Below are positions 1 to 9,568 of a stretch of DNA of 12,667 nt, piece by piece; position 1 is the stretch's first letter; every line of letters starts with the position of its first letter. The notes beneath the pieces are model-generated. The model saw only the letters and a program-made list of their open reading frames with translations. It did no database searches and was not told where the DNA came from. Where the stretch lies: positions 1-12,667 of the forward strand of contig JAITHG010000119.1 of NCBI GenBank assembly GCA_031280075.1, read 5' to 3'. The DNA is from Eubacteriales Family XIII. Incertae Sedis bacterium. GTDB taxonomy: Bacteria; Bacillota_A; Clostridia; Peptostreptococcales; Anaerovoracaceae. The translations under genes and the position numbers were made by a program.

Positions 1-545
1 GGCAGTTCCCACTGGAGCAGGAGCAGGGTGAAGCCGATGTAGACCGCGATCATGCAGGGATGGATGGTCGTCTTGAGCAAGGCGCGCCCCTGCCGCTCCG
101 TCGTGAAGCAGGCCATGCCGAACGACCACATCGCGAAGCGCTGGGGGATGAGGTAGACCGCCCCAAGCGAGAGAGCCGGACCTCCGAAGAGGGCAGCGAC
201 GATGGACATCCCGAAAAAGCCGGAGTTGCAGACGATCAGGCTGTAGCGCAGCACGCTCCTCCGCTCCCTCGGCAGCTTCCGGAAGAAGACCATGCTCGCG
301 AGCTGCGCCACGACCAGGGCGAGCACGGCGATGAGCAGGGTCAGCCCCATCGTGCCGAGCATCCTTGGGTCGTAGGCGACATCGAAGGAGCCGACGATGG
401 TGCAGGGGAGCGTCACGAAGAGGATCAGGTTGGTCAGCCCGCTGCGCGCGGGCTTCGAGAGCAGGTCGAAGCGCCCCGCGATGAAGCCCGCCAGCAGGAT
501 GATGGCGAAGAACGCGGCTGTCTGCCCCAGTTCTGTCACCCCCAC
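1..545 (-). CDS. AEC-family (auxin efflux carrier type) transporter, 3' end cut off by window edge
   Basis: An integral membrane secondary transporter; 181 residues are visible and the C-terminal part lies beyond base 1. Hydrophobic segments fall near residues 8-25, 38-56, 66-88, 100-121 and 162-178. The motif CNSGFFGMSI (about 106-115) matches the conserved N-x-G-F-x-G-x-P/S-x signature of the AEC/Mem_trans family. Family members move malate, malonate, amino acids or other organic anions, so the substrate cannot be read from sequence. I chose the GTG at 545-543 because GGGAGG lies nine bases upstream, inside the end of the preceding dehydrogenase gene. A second in-frame GTG at 539-537 is poorly spaced from it. 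Only four bases separate the dehydrogenase stop from this start, so the two are probably translationally coupled and act in one process. The family call is firm and the substrate is unknown. Confidence 0.9.
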   Translation of the reverse strand, partial: MGVTELGQTAAFFAIILLAGFIAGRFDLLSKPARSGLTNLILFVTLPCTIVGSFDVAYDPRMLGTMGLTLLIAVLALVVAQLASMVFFRKLPRERRSVLRYSLIVCNSGFFGMSIVAALFGGPALSLGAVYLIPQRFAMWSFGMACFTTERQGRALLKTTIHPCMIAVYIGFTLLLLQWEL

Positions 546-549
546 CGCG

Positions 550-1779
550 TCAGACCTCCCGGACGTCCACGCGCAGCTCGATGCCGAGCGCCGCCGCCTG
601 CTCGAAATAGTAGTCGACCTGCTCGTCCGTGAGCATGTCCGTCGAGATCAATCCCTTCTGTGCAAACCTGTCCTCCACGAGCATCTTCGTGAACAGGGCA
701 CCGCCCTGCCCGGTCAGGTACATCTCCGCAGTGAGCCCCGCCCGCTCAAACGACTCGGCGAGGCCGGGAGCCATGACGTGCACTTCGCAGACCGTGTTCA
801 CGCCGTCCTTCTTGCCGTAGGCCTCCACAACCATGCACCCTGTGTCCGACACAAGCCCCTCGTCCAAGATCTCCCGGATCTCTTCGCGGTACTTCGGTGC
901 GTGCGGTATGTGCCGAAGCACAAGGTCGAATGGGGCGACGGATGCACCGTCCACGTCCTCCTTCTGGCGCGAGAGAAGACCTGCGCGATAGAGCGGCTTC
1001 GCAAAATCGTAGCCCGCCCCCCCGTACTTGAACCATGCGTTGCGCATGCCCTTTAGGTGCGTGTCGCGGTTGAACCAGTAATGGACAGGTTCGTCGTGGC
1101 AGTGCTCCCCGAGGCGGACGGGACCGGTGCCCATGTAGTCGTAGCCACGCGTGATCTCCAGCCCGAAGGCAGGCGTACGCACGAGGTCACCGTCCACGAC
1201 GGCATAGCCCGGCTCGCTCATGTCCTTGAGCGCAGTCACCGGAGACCACCAAAACGGCTGGAAGCGCTTCGCCTCCACGCCTTCGTATACGATGTTGAAG
1301 ATGGTGTCGCAGCTGTCGAGTTCGCGGACGGCGCGGCGTGTTGCGGCGCAGACCAGCCCCGGCGCGGATCCTGTTCCGATGATGGCGACGCGCCCAGCGT
1401 TTGCAAACCTCGATCCGTAGACCTCGTAGAGATAGCGGATGGACTCCACCCAAGTATCGGCCAATGCGTCCGTCGCCGCGAAGTCCTGGTAGTCTGCCCC
1501 TACCGCGAGCGCTGCGTCCAACACGTTCTTGTGCCAGCGCAGCGGCAGCCCGTTCACGACAAGGCTGCATCCTTCTGCAGCGCGGACGATGCTGTCTTTG
1601 TCCGACGCGTCAACCTGTACGCCTGACGCCTTCGCGCCGAGCTCCTGCACGATCGAGTCCACTGCCTTGCTGTCTGCGTCTGCGCAGATGATGCGCTGGA
1701 TGCCTGGCTCTTCGTTCATGCGTTTTGCGACGGTGCTGCCCTGTGCACCGACGCCGAGAATGAGGATGTTCTTTCCCAT
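550..1779 (-). CDS. Saccharopine dehydrogenase-family NAD(P)-dependent oxidoreductase
   Basis: A soluble oxidoreductase of 409 residues. The N-terminus has a Rossmann fold with glycine pattern GVGAQG (9-14) and an acidic residue at the end of the second strand (D34), which tends to favour NAD over NADP. GTGSAPGL (135-142) corresponds to the loop that opens the catalytic/dimerisation domain in saccharopine and carboxynorspermidine dehydrogenases. The length is typical of this bacterial family (COG1748-like). I prefer ATG 1779-1777 because AGGTGG (1785-1790) lies five bases before it. An in-frame GTG at 1788 would overlap that ribosome binding site. Family members form or split a secondary amine between an amino acid or polyamine and a keto acid or aldehyde; the true substrate here is not evident. 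It is not clustered with lysine or polyamine genes, but it is tightly paired with a transporter. Confidence 0.88.
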   Translation of the reverse strand: MGKNILILGVGAQGSTVAKRMNEEPGIQRIICADADSKAVDSIVQELGAKASGVQVDASDKDSIVRAAEGCSLVVNGLPLRWHKNVLDAALAVGADYQDFAATDALADTWVESIRYLYEVYGSRFANAGRVAIIGTGSAPGLVCAATRRAVRELDSCDTIFNIVYEGVEAKRFQPFWWSPVTALKDMSEPGYAVVDGDLVRTPAFGLEITRGYDYMGTGPVRLGEHCHDEPVHYWFNRDTHLKGMRNAWFKYGGAGYDFAKPLYRAGLLSRQKEDVDGASVAPFDLVLRHIPHAPKYREEIREILDEGLVSDTGCMVVEAYGKKDGVNTVCEVHVMAPGLAESFERAGLTAEMYLTGQGGALFTKMLVEDRFAQKGLISTDMLTDEQVDYYFEQAAALGIELRVDVREV

Positions 1780-1792
1780 CAGTTCCACCTGT

Positions 1793-1810
1793 CATGCCCC
1801 TTCGGGCATG
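1793..1810 (-). promoter_or_regulatory. Hairpin directly upstream of the dehydrogenase ribosome binding site
   Basis: A perfect 7-bp inverted repeat, CATGCCC/GGGCATG, with loop GAAG on the minus strand. It ends two bases before AGGTGG, the likely ribosome binding site of the dehydrogenase gene. No U-tract follows it on the minus strand, so it is not an obvious terminator for this transcript. It could influence translation initiation or mRNA stability. The structure is seen; the function is inferred. Confidence 0.5.
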
Positions 1811-1850
1811 TCCTTTTCGATTCGATACAAGTGTTGCGTTTCTATGTTTC

Positions 1851-1880
1851 ATTCTGTCCGAATCTCTCGCCGCCTGCCAA
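1851..1880 (-). promoter_or_regulatory. Weak candidate sigma-A promoter for the dehydrogenase/transporter pair
   Basis: On the minus strand TTGGCA (1875-1880) and CAGAAT (1851-1856) are separated by 18 bases. The -35 matches five of six consensus bases and the -10 four of six. It sits in the 130-base gap between the phosphatase stop and the dehydrogenase start. I saw no intrinsic terminator after the phosphatase gene, so read-through from the lysC operon is an alternative. Confidence 0.3.
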
Positions 1881-1909
1881 GGTCACAATGCCTCACATAG
1901 CGGTGGGTT

Positions 1910-2584
1910 TCACCTCCCCCTTATTCTGGCGTTCAGGTCGCGGAGCAGACCTGTGAGGTCTGACGGCCTGTCGATCGTATGATCCGGCTCCGCCGCCGCG
2001 TCCCCGTGATCTGCGTCCGTGGCCACAGCCCAGGACACGCGCACGGTGCGGATGCCCGCATTCTTCCCGCAGAGGATGTCATGCTGGCTGTCCCCGACGA
2101 AGATGGCGGCACCCGGATGGCTGCCGAGTTGCGCGAGTGCCTTGAGGGCAGGGTCGGGCGCAGGTTTGTTCTTCGCCGCGTCACCCGCGCAGATCACCGA
2201 TCCGAAGTACCCTTCGATATGGTATTTTTCTAGCCCTAGGACGGTCGTCCGGCGCAGGCGGTTCGTCACCACGCCCATCTTGTACCCGTCCGCCTTCAGG
2301 CTGTCAAGCATTTCCATTACCCCCGGGAACAGGCGCACCATCTCTTCATAGTGCGCGACGTGGTAGCTGCGGTAGACCGCGATGACCTCGTCTGCGTCCC
2401 TCCCCGGGAACTTGTTCGCCACCGTGACCTCGATCGGCTCGCCGAAGGTCGCGTAGATCTCTTCCGCCGGACGCTCCTGCCCCTCGAGCGTGCGGTACAC
2501 ATGCTGCCAAGAGGACAGGACGGCATCGTTCGTGTCCATGATCGTCCCGTCAAAGTCGAAGAGGACGCTGTCTATGTTCCGCAT
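1910..2584 (-). CDS. HAD-superfamily phosphatase, PpaX / phosphoglycolate phosphatase-like
   Basis: A 224-residue cytosolic haloacid-dehalogenase hydrolase with all four catalytic motifs. Motif I is DFDGT (D10 nucleophile, D12), motif II is VVTN (T107), motif III is the lysine of NKPAPD (K140), and motif IV is GDSQHD (D165, D169). The helical cap lies between residues about 15 and 90. The stretches DTNDAVLSS near the start and VRVSW near residue 181-185 resemble B. subtilis PpaX, which hydrolyses pyrophosphate from HPr-Ser-P dephosphorylation, but Gph-type phosphoglycolate phosphatases are close relatives. The start follows the prfB stop by only eight bases, with an AGGGAGG ribosome binding site. 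It is therefore the likely last gene of the lysC-secA-prfB operon. The superfamily is certain and the substrate is not. Confidence 0.88.
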   Translation of the reverse strand: MRNIDSVLFDFDGTIMDTNDAVLSSWQHVYRTLEGQERPAEEIYATFGEPIEVTVANKFPGRDADEVIAVYRSYHVAHYEEMVRLFPGVMEMLDSLKADGYKMGVVTNRLRRTTVLGLEKYHIEGYFGSVICAGDAAKNKPAPDPALKALAQLGSHPGAAIFVGDSQHDILCGKNAGIRTVRVSWAVATDADHGDAAAEPDHTIDRPSDLTGLLRDLNARIRGR

Positions 2585-2592
2585 GCGCCTCC

Positions 2593-3693
2593 CTACTCCT
2601 TCTGTTTCAGCTTCTCGTTGACGAACAGGTCGAGGTCGCCGTCCATGACCGCCTGCACGTTGCCGTTCTCCGCGTTCGTCCGGTGATCCTTCACAAGGGA
2701 ATAGGGATGGAAGACGTAGGAGCGGATCTGGCTGCCCCAGGCGATCTGGCCGTAGTCCCCCTTGAGCTCGTCGAGGCTCTCCTTCTGCTCCTGCTTCGCG
2801 AGCTCGTAGAGGCGCGACTTCAGGACGCGCATCGCCACCTCGCGGTTTTGGTGCTGGGAGCGCTCGTTCTGACAGGTGACGACGATGTTCGTCGGCAGGT
2901 GCGTGATGCGGATGGCCGAATCCGTCTTGTTGACGTGCTGCCCGCCCGCCCCACTCGAGCGGTAGGTGTCGACACGGATGTCTTCAGGGTTGATCTCGAT
3001 GCTGATTTCGTCGTCGATCTCAGGCGTGACGGCGACAGAGGCGAAGGACGTGTGCCTGCGCGCCGAGGAATCGAAGGGGGAGATGCGCACGATGCGGTGC
3101 ACCCCCTGTTCGCTTTTCATATACCCATAGGCGTTTTCGCCCCCGACGGAGAAGCGCGCACTCTTGATGCCGGCGACCGTGTCGTCCTGGAGGTCGAGCA
3201 TCTTCGTCTTGAAGCCCTTTCTCTCCGCGTAACGCAGGTACATGCGCAGCAGCATTTCCGCCCAGTCCTGCGCGTCCGTGCCGCCCGCCCCTGCGTTGAT
3301 CTCGACGTAGCAGTCGCTGCCGTCGTGCTCGCCGTCGAGCAGGGTGCGCAGGCGCAAGGACTCGAGAGAGCGCTTCCACGCGTCATAGCCGGCCTGGATC
3401 TCCGGCACGAGGGAGGCATCGTCCTCCTCCTCCGCCAGCCCGATCATGACCTCGACATCTTCGAGGTCGCTGGCAAGCCGTTCGTATCCGCGCACCTGAT
3501 CCTCGATGCCCTTCTTCTCCTTCAGGAGCTTCGAGGCCTTTTCGTGGTCGTCCCAGAAGCCCTCCTGCTCGCTCTCCTTCGCCATCTCGTCCAGCTTCGA
3601 TGTGAGCGCGCCTAAGGCGAGCGCTTCCCGCAGCTCGCGCAGGGAGCCCTTTGCGTCGTCCAGTTCAGATTTTATCTGGTCAAATTCTATCAT
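2593..3693 (-). CDS. prfB: Peptide chain release factor 2 (RF2), continuous frame without programmed frameshift
   Basis: A class I release factor that recognises UGA and UAA and triggers peptidyl-tRNA hydrolysis on the ribosome; 366 residues, the usual RF2 length. The stop-codon recognition tripeptide is SPF (205-207), diagnostic of RF2 rather than RF1 (PxT). The catalytic GGQ is at 250-252 within SGAGGQHVNKT. The N-terminal coiled-coil domain covers about residues 1-110. Most bacterial prfB genes have an in-frame UGA near codon 25 that is bypassed by +1 frameshifting. Here that region (REALALGAL, about 22-30) reads through with no stop, so the classical autoregulation is absent. The ATG is preceded by AGGA and lies 21 bases after the secA stop, the common secA-prfB order in Firmicutes. 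Confidence 0.97.
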   Translation of the reverse strand: MIEFDQIKSELDDAKGSLRELREALALGALTSKLDEMAKESEQEGFWDDHEKASKLLKEKKGIEDQVRGYERLASDLEDVEVMIGLAEEEDDASLVPEIQAGYDAWKRSLESLRLRTLLDGEHDGSDCYVEINAGAGGTDAQDWAEMLLRMYLRYAERKGFKTKMLDLQDDTVAGIKSARFSVGGENAYGYMKSEQGVHRIVRISPFDSSARRHTSFASVAVTPEIDDEISIEINPEDIRVDTYRSSGAGGQHVNKTDSAIRITHLPTNIVVTCQNERSQHQNREVAMRVLKSRLYELAKQEQKESLDELKGDYGQIAWGSQIRSYVFHPYSLVKDHRTNAENGNVQAVMDGDLDLFVNEKLKQKE

Positions 3694-3714
3694 GCTGTCC
3701 TGTCATCCCGTCCT

Positions 3715-6495
<2,781 letters not shown>

Positions 6496-6522
6496 GTCTG
6501 TTTTCCCCCTTGCCCCGGATGC

Positions 6523-7839
6523 CTACGCCATAAATGCGGCGTAGATCGCCCGGATGGCAGATTCAAAGTCCTTGTTTTCGACACCGATGATGATGTTCAT
6601 CTCGCTCGAGCCCTGATCGATCATGCGGATGTTCACCTGGGCACCTGACAGGGCGGCGAACAGCTTCGCTGCCACGCCCGGCTTCGAGGCCATACCCACG
6701 CCGACGGTCGCGATCAGCGCCATCTTCTCGAAGACATCCACGCTGTCCGGGCGGATCTTCCGCTCGATGTCGTCCACGACATCGCCGATCTTGCCATCCA
6801 AGTACTTGTCCGCAATGACGAGCGACACCGTGTCCACACCGCTCGGAATGTGCTCGAGCGGGATGTCGTAGTCTTCCAGAATGTTCAGCACGCGCTTGAT
6901 GAAGCCCGTCTCTGCACTCATCATGTTCTTGTAGATCGCAATGACCGTGAAGTCCTTGTTGCCCGCAATGCCCGTGATGACGTTCCCGTCGTTCGTGCGC
7001 TCGTCCGCCGTGATATACGTGCCGGGCTCCCCGGGCTCGTTCGTGTTGCGGATGTTGATGGGGATGCCGGCGATGCGCACCGGGTAGATGGCATCCTCGT
7101 GCAGGACGGAGGCTCCCATGTAGGACAGCTCGCGCAGCTCCTTGTAGGAGATGGTGTCGATCGCCTTGGGGTTCTCGACGATGCGCGGGTCTGCCATGAG
7201 GAAGCCGGACACGTCCGTCCAGTTCTCATAGACATCCGCCTTCGCGGCACGCGCGACGATCGAGCCCGTGATGTCCGAGCCCCCGCGCGAGAAGGTCTTC
7301 GTCTCACCGGTCGGAAGCGTCCCATAAAACCCGGGGATGACAGCCGTTTTGTGCAGCCTGAGCGCCGCCGTCAGCACGTCGTTGGTCTCCTCCGAGAGGA
7401 AGCGCCCCTTGTCGCCGAACAGGATGAAGTCGGCGGCATCGAGGAAGTCGAAGCCGAGGAAGGCTGCGATGATGCGTGCGTTCAGGTATTCGCCGCGGCT
7501 CGCCAGGTAGTCCGCCGAGACACCCGGGCGGATGTGCCCCTCGATCTCCTCGAACGCCTCCCCGATGCCCGCGTCCACGCCCAGCTCGCGTTCGATGCCG
7601 AGAAAGCGATCCTTGATGACCCCCAGCACCTGTTCGTATGGCGCGTTCTGGTCGAGGTGCGCCTTGAGCAGGTAGAGCAGATCCGTCACCTTGTTGTCTG
7701 TGTCAAAGCGCTTGCCGGGCGCGGAGACGACGACGTACCTTCGCTCCGGATCAGCCGTGACGATCTCCTTCATCTTACGGATCTGGATCGCGTCCGCAAG
7801 GGAAGAGCCGCCGAATTTCGCTACTTTGATGCCATTCAT
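6523..7839 (-). CDS. lysC: Aspartate kinase (aspartokinase), class III / YclM-like monofunctional enzyme
   Basis: Catalyses ATP-dependent phosphorylation of L-aspartate to 4-phospho-L-aspartate, the first step towards lysine, threonine, methionine and diaminopimelate. The protein has 438 residues. The amino-acid kinase domain shows KFGGSS (8-13), VVVSAPGK (36-43) and TFSRGGSDITGS (182-193). Two regulatory ACT domains follow at about 299-363 and 373-438, the latter with VNIRMIDQGSSE. The overall pattern, a single-chain enzyme with the SAPGK and GSDITGS motifs, resembles B. subtilis YclM/ThrD, a class controlled by lysine with threonine. The ATG has AAAGG about eight bases upstream. It is the first gene after a well-formed promoter and leads into secA. 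No lysine riboswitch fits in its roughly 35-base leader. The enzyme call is firm; the effector specificity is inferred from resemblance. Confidence 0.96.
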   Translation of the reverse strand: MNGIKVAKFGGSSLADAIQIRKMKEIVTADPERRYVVVSAPGKRFDTDNKVTDLLYLLKAHLDQNAPYEQVLGVIKDRFLGIERELGVDAGIGEAFEEIEGHIRPGVSADYLASRGEYLNARIIAAFLGFDFLDAADFILFGDKGRFLSEETNDVLTAALRLHKTAVIPGFYGTLPTGETKTFSRGGSDITGSIVARAAKADVYENWTDVSGFLMADPRIVENPKAIDTISYKELRELSYMGASVLHEDAIYPVRIAGIPINIRNTNEPGEPGTYITADERTNDGNVITGIAGNKDFTVIAIYKNMMSAETGFIKRVLNILEDYDIPLEHIPSGVDTVSLVIADKYLDGKIGDVVDDIERKIRPDSVDVFEKMALIATVGVGMASKPGVAAKLFAALSGAQVNIRMIDQGSSEMNIIIGVENKDFESAIRAIYAAFMA

Positions 7840-7881
7840 TACAAAACCTTTCTGCTTTTCGTCAATATTACAGTCTCCGAC

Positions 7882-7911
7882 ATTATATCATGCGGACGTG
7901 CAAAAGCCCAA
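7882..7911 (-). promoter_or_regulatory. Sigma-A-type extended -10 promoter for lysC and probably the secA-prfB operon
   Basis: On the minus strand a perfect TATAAT (7882-7887) is preceded by TGA, making an extended -10. TTGGGC (7906-7911) lies 18 bases further upstream as a moderate -35. Transcription would start near 7875, giving a leader of about 35 bases before the lysC ATG. The heptamer ATGCGGA occurs twice on the plus strand (7890-7896 and 7912-7918), 22 bases apart and straddling the -35, and could be an operator; that part is speculative. Confidence 0.75.
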
Positions 7912-7958
7912 ATGCGGAAACGGGCTCGAGTCCGCGAACGTGTTGCCGGGACAATAAC

Positions 7959-7987
7959 AAAAAAGCGGGCGGTTGTTTCCTTCCCGC
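7959..7987 (-). terminator. Rho-independent terminator upstream of lysC
   Basis: On the minus strand GCGGG (7983-7987) pairs with CCCGC (7965-7969). An inner GG/CC pair closes a six-base loop, and six U residues follow immediately (7959-7964). This ends transcripts arriving from metK, or from something inside the gap, about 50 bases before the lysC -35. It separates the pilus/metK unit from the lysC operon. Because it lies upstream of the lysC promoter, it cannot act as an attenuator for transcripts that start there. Confidence 0.75.
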
Positions 7988-8325
7988 GCGCCACGTCTTC
8001 TTGCCTGTGATTCGAGCCCCTCAGACTGCCGGTGCCTGCAGGCTTGGGGAACGGGTATGATACCCGCCCTCCCAGCGCTGCCGCACTTCTCCGCCTGTCG
8101 CCCTTCTTTCTTGCTACAGGTCATCTTTCTACGGACCAAGATGTCCGTAGCCTCTTTCCCCATCTTCCTGCTGCCCCTGCAGCGTCCACTCCCTGCCCCC
8201 CCCAGCAAATCGCTGGTACGGAACTAAGGTATATTTCGGATCGCTTCGGGCTTTTTCTAGGGTAAAGTCCACTTTTTGAAAACTTTCTTTTGTCGGTTCT
8301 GTGCAGGGCACAATCCCTGCCGCAA
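7988..8325. other. Non-coding gap between metK and the terminator, rich in inverted repeats
   Basis: About 340 bases with no convincing gene. Three perfect hairpins are visible: CGGGTA/TACCCG with a 3-base loop (8052-8066), CTACGGAC/GTCCGTAG with a 6-base loop (8129-8150), and GCAGGG/CCCTGC with a 6-base loop (8303-8320) just after the metK stop. A tract of eight G on the minus strand lies at 8196-8203. I compared it by eye with lysine, SAM-I, T-box, TPP, cobalamin, glycine and FMN leaders and with SRP, RNase P, tRNA and tmRNA signatures, and none matched. A weak minus-strand promoter-like pair, TTTTCA and TAGAAA with 17 bases between (8254-8282), could start an RNA of about 290 bases ending at the terminator. 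It is either a long structured metK 3' untranslated region or an unidentified small RNA. Confidence 0.45.
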
Positions 8326-9501
8326 TTACACGGACTGCCGCAAGGCTTCTGCCTTGTCTGTCCGTTCCCAGGGGAGCCCCAACTCGGGTCTTCCGAAGTG
8401 CCCGTAGGCGGCCACCTGCCGATAGATCGGTCTGCGCAGATCCAGATCCCGGATGATCGCTGCCGGACGGAAGTCGAAATGCTGCTGGACGATCTGTGCC
8501 AGCCGCTCGTCCGAGACCTGCCCCGTCCCGGCAGTATCGACGAGCACGGACAGCGGCTCCGCCATCCCGATCGCATACGAAAGCTCAATCGTCACCTTGT
8601 CCGCGAGCCCGGCTGCCACGATGTTCTTGGCGGCGTAGCGCGCAGCATAACACGCCGAGCGATCTACCTTCGTCGGGTCTTTCCCGGAAAACGCCCCGCC
8701 GCCATGCGGCGCGTAGCCGCCGTAGGTGTCCACGATGATCTTCCTGCCGGTCAGCCCCGAGTCCCCAGCGGGTCCGCCGAGCACGAACAGCCCGGTCGGG
8801 TTCACGTAATATTTCGTCCCGGTATCCAGCAGGTGCTCCGGCAGAGTCGTCCGGATGACCTTCTCGATGAGATCCTCCCGAATCTGTCCCTGGCTTACGT
8901 CCGGGTCGTGCTGCGCCGAGATGAGCACCGTGTCGATGCGCCGCACTGCGCCGTCCTCGTACTCGACCGTGACCTGCGTCTTGCCGTCCGGGCGCAGATA
9001 GGGGAGCATCCCCTCCTTGCGCACCCCTGCCAGTCTGTACGCCAGCTTGTGCGCGAAGGAGATCGGCGCAGGCATCAGCTCCGGCGTCTCGTTGCACGCA
9101 TACCCAAACATGATGCCTTGGTCGCCCGCGCCCGTCTCCGCGAGCTCGTCCTTCGCCCCCCCGCGAAACTCCGCCGCCGCGTCCACGCCCTGCTTGATGT
9201 CGGGCGACTGCTCGTGGATGGACGCGAGCACCGCCACCGAGCCTGCATCAAAGCCATATTCGCCCTTCGTGTAGCCGATGTCGCGGATGACATCCTTGAT
9301 GATCCGCGGGATGTCCACATATGCCTCCGTCGTGATCTCCCCGACCACGATGGCAAGCCCCGTCGCGCACATCGTCTCCGCTGCCACGCGCCCGAACGGA
9401 TCCTCCGTGAGGATGGCGTCCAGGATGCCGTCCGAAATCTGGTCGCAGACCTTGTCCGGATGCCCTTCCGTTACCGATTCTGATGTAAAAAACCTCTTCA
9501 T
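8326..9501 (-). CDS. metK: S-adenosylmethionine synthetase (methionine adenosyltransferase)
   Basis: Makes S-adenosylmethionine from methionine and ATP, releasing phosphate and pyrophosphate; cytosolic, usually a homotetramer. The 391 residues match the family length. The N-terminus [13 protein letters not shown] (6-18) carries the catalytic H14 and metal-binding D16. [12 protein letters not shown] (124-135) and the P-loop-like GGGAFSGKD (267-275) are the family signatures, and DPTKVDRSA follows. I chose the ATG at 9501-9499 because AAGGGAG lies five bases upstream and the protein then begins in the conserved way. An in-frame GTG at 9537 would add 12 unconserved residues. The gene follows pilT by 67 bases with no terminator between, so it may be read from the pilus operon, though a housekeeping gene would be expected to have its own promoter. 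No SAM riboswitch was seen upstream. Confidence 0.98.
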   Translation of the reverse strand: MKRFFTSESVTEGHPDKVCDQISDGILDAILTEDPFGRVAAETMCATGLAIVVGEITTEAYVDIPRIIKDVIRDIGYTKGEYGFDAGSVAVLASIHEQSPDIKQGVDAAAEFRGGAKDELAETGAGDQGIMFGYACNETPELMPAPISFAHKLAYRLAGVRKEGMLPYLRPDGKTQVTVEYEDGAVRRIDTVLISAQHDPDVSQGQIREDLIEKVIRTTLPEHLLDTGTKYYVNPTGLFVLGGPAGDSGLTGRKIIVDTYGGYAPHGGGAFSGKDPTKVDRSACYAARYAAKNIVAAGLADKVTIELSYAIGMAEPLSVLVDTAGTGQVSDERLAQIVQQHFDFRPAAIIRDLDLRRPIYRQVAAYGHFGRPELGLPWERTDKAEALRQSV

Positions 9502-9512
9502 GTGGCTCCCTT

Positions 9513-9535
9513 GTGCCGAGGCAACCTCCCGGCAC
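9513..9535 (-). promoter_or_regulatory. Stable hairpin abutting the metK ribosome binding site
   Basis: On the minus strand GTGCC and GAGG (separated by GG) pair with CCTC and GGCAC around a TTG loop, giving nine base pairs with a two-base bulge. The 3' end of the stem touches the AAGGGAG ribosome binding site (9506-9512). No U-run follows, so it is not an intrinsic terminator. It may modulate metK translation or mark an mRNA processing site. The structure is seen; the role is inferred. Confidence 0.5.
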
Positions 9536-9568
9536 ACTCTCCTTTCCTAATTAGAATCCAGTGTCGCT

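Noticed and set aside
7941..7952. CCCGGCAAC on the minus strand, resembling part of a SAM-I riboswitch core
   Set aside because: None of the other SAM-I elements (the GA-rich 5' strand, the kink-turn, the GCUAAUUCC-like segment) are present, and it lies after the terminator.
6850..8010. Plus-strand open frame of 386 codons opposite lysC
   Set aside because: Antisense shadow of the aspartokinase gene; composition is typical of a reverse-frame artefact.
8052..8066. Hairpin with TCA in the loop that could suggest a tRNA anticodon arm
   Set aside because: The loop lacks U33, and no matching acceptor, D or T arms can be drawn around it.
8290..9483. Plus-strand open frame of 397 codons opposite metK
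   Set aside because: Antisense shadow of metK, which has all its family motifs in the minus-strand frame.
9550..9555. TCTAAT as a -10 element for metK
   Set aside because: The position 17 bases upstream has no resemblance to a -35 and there is no extended -10 TGN.
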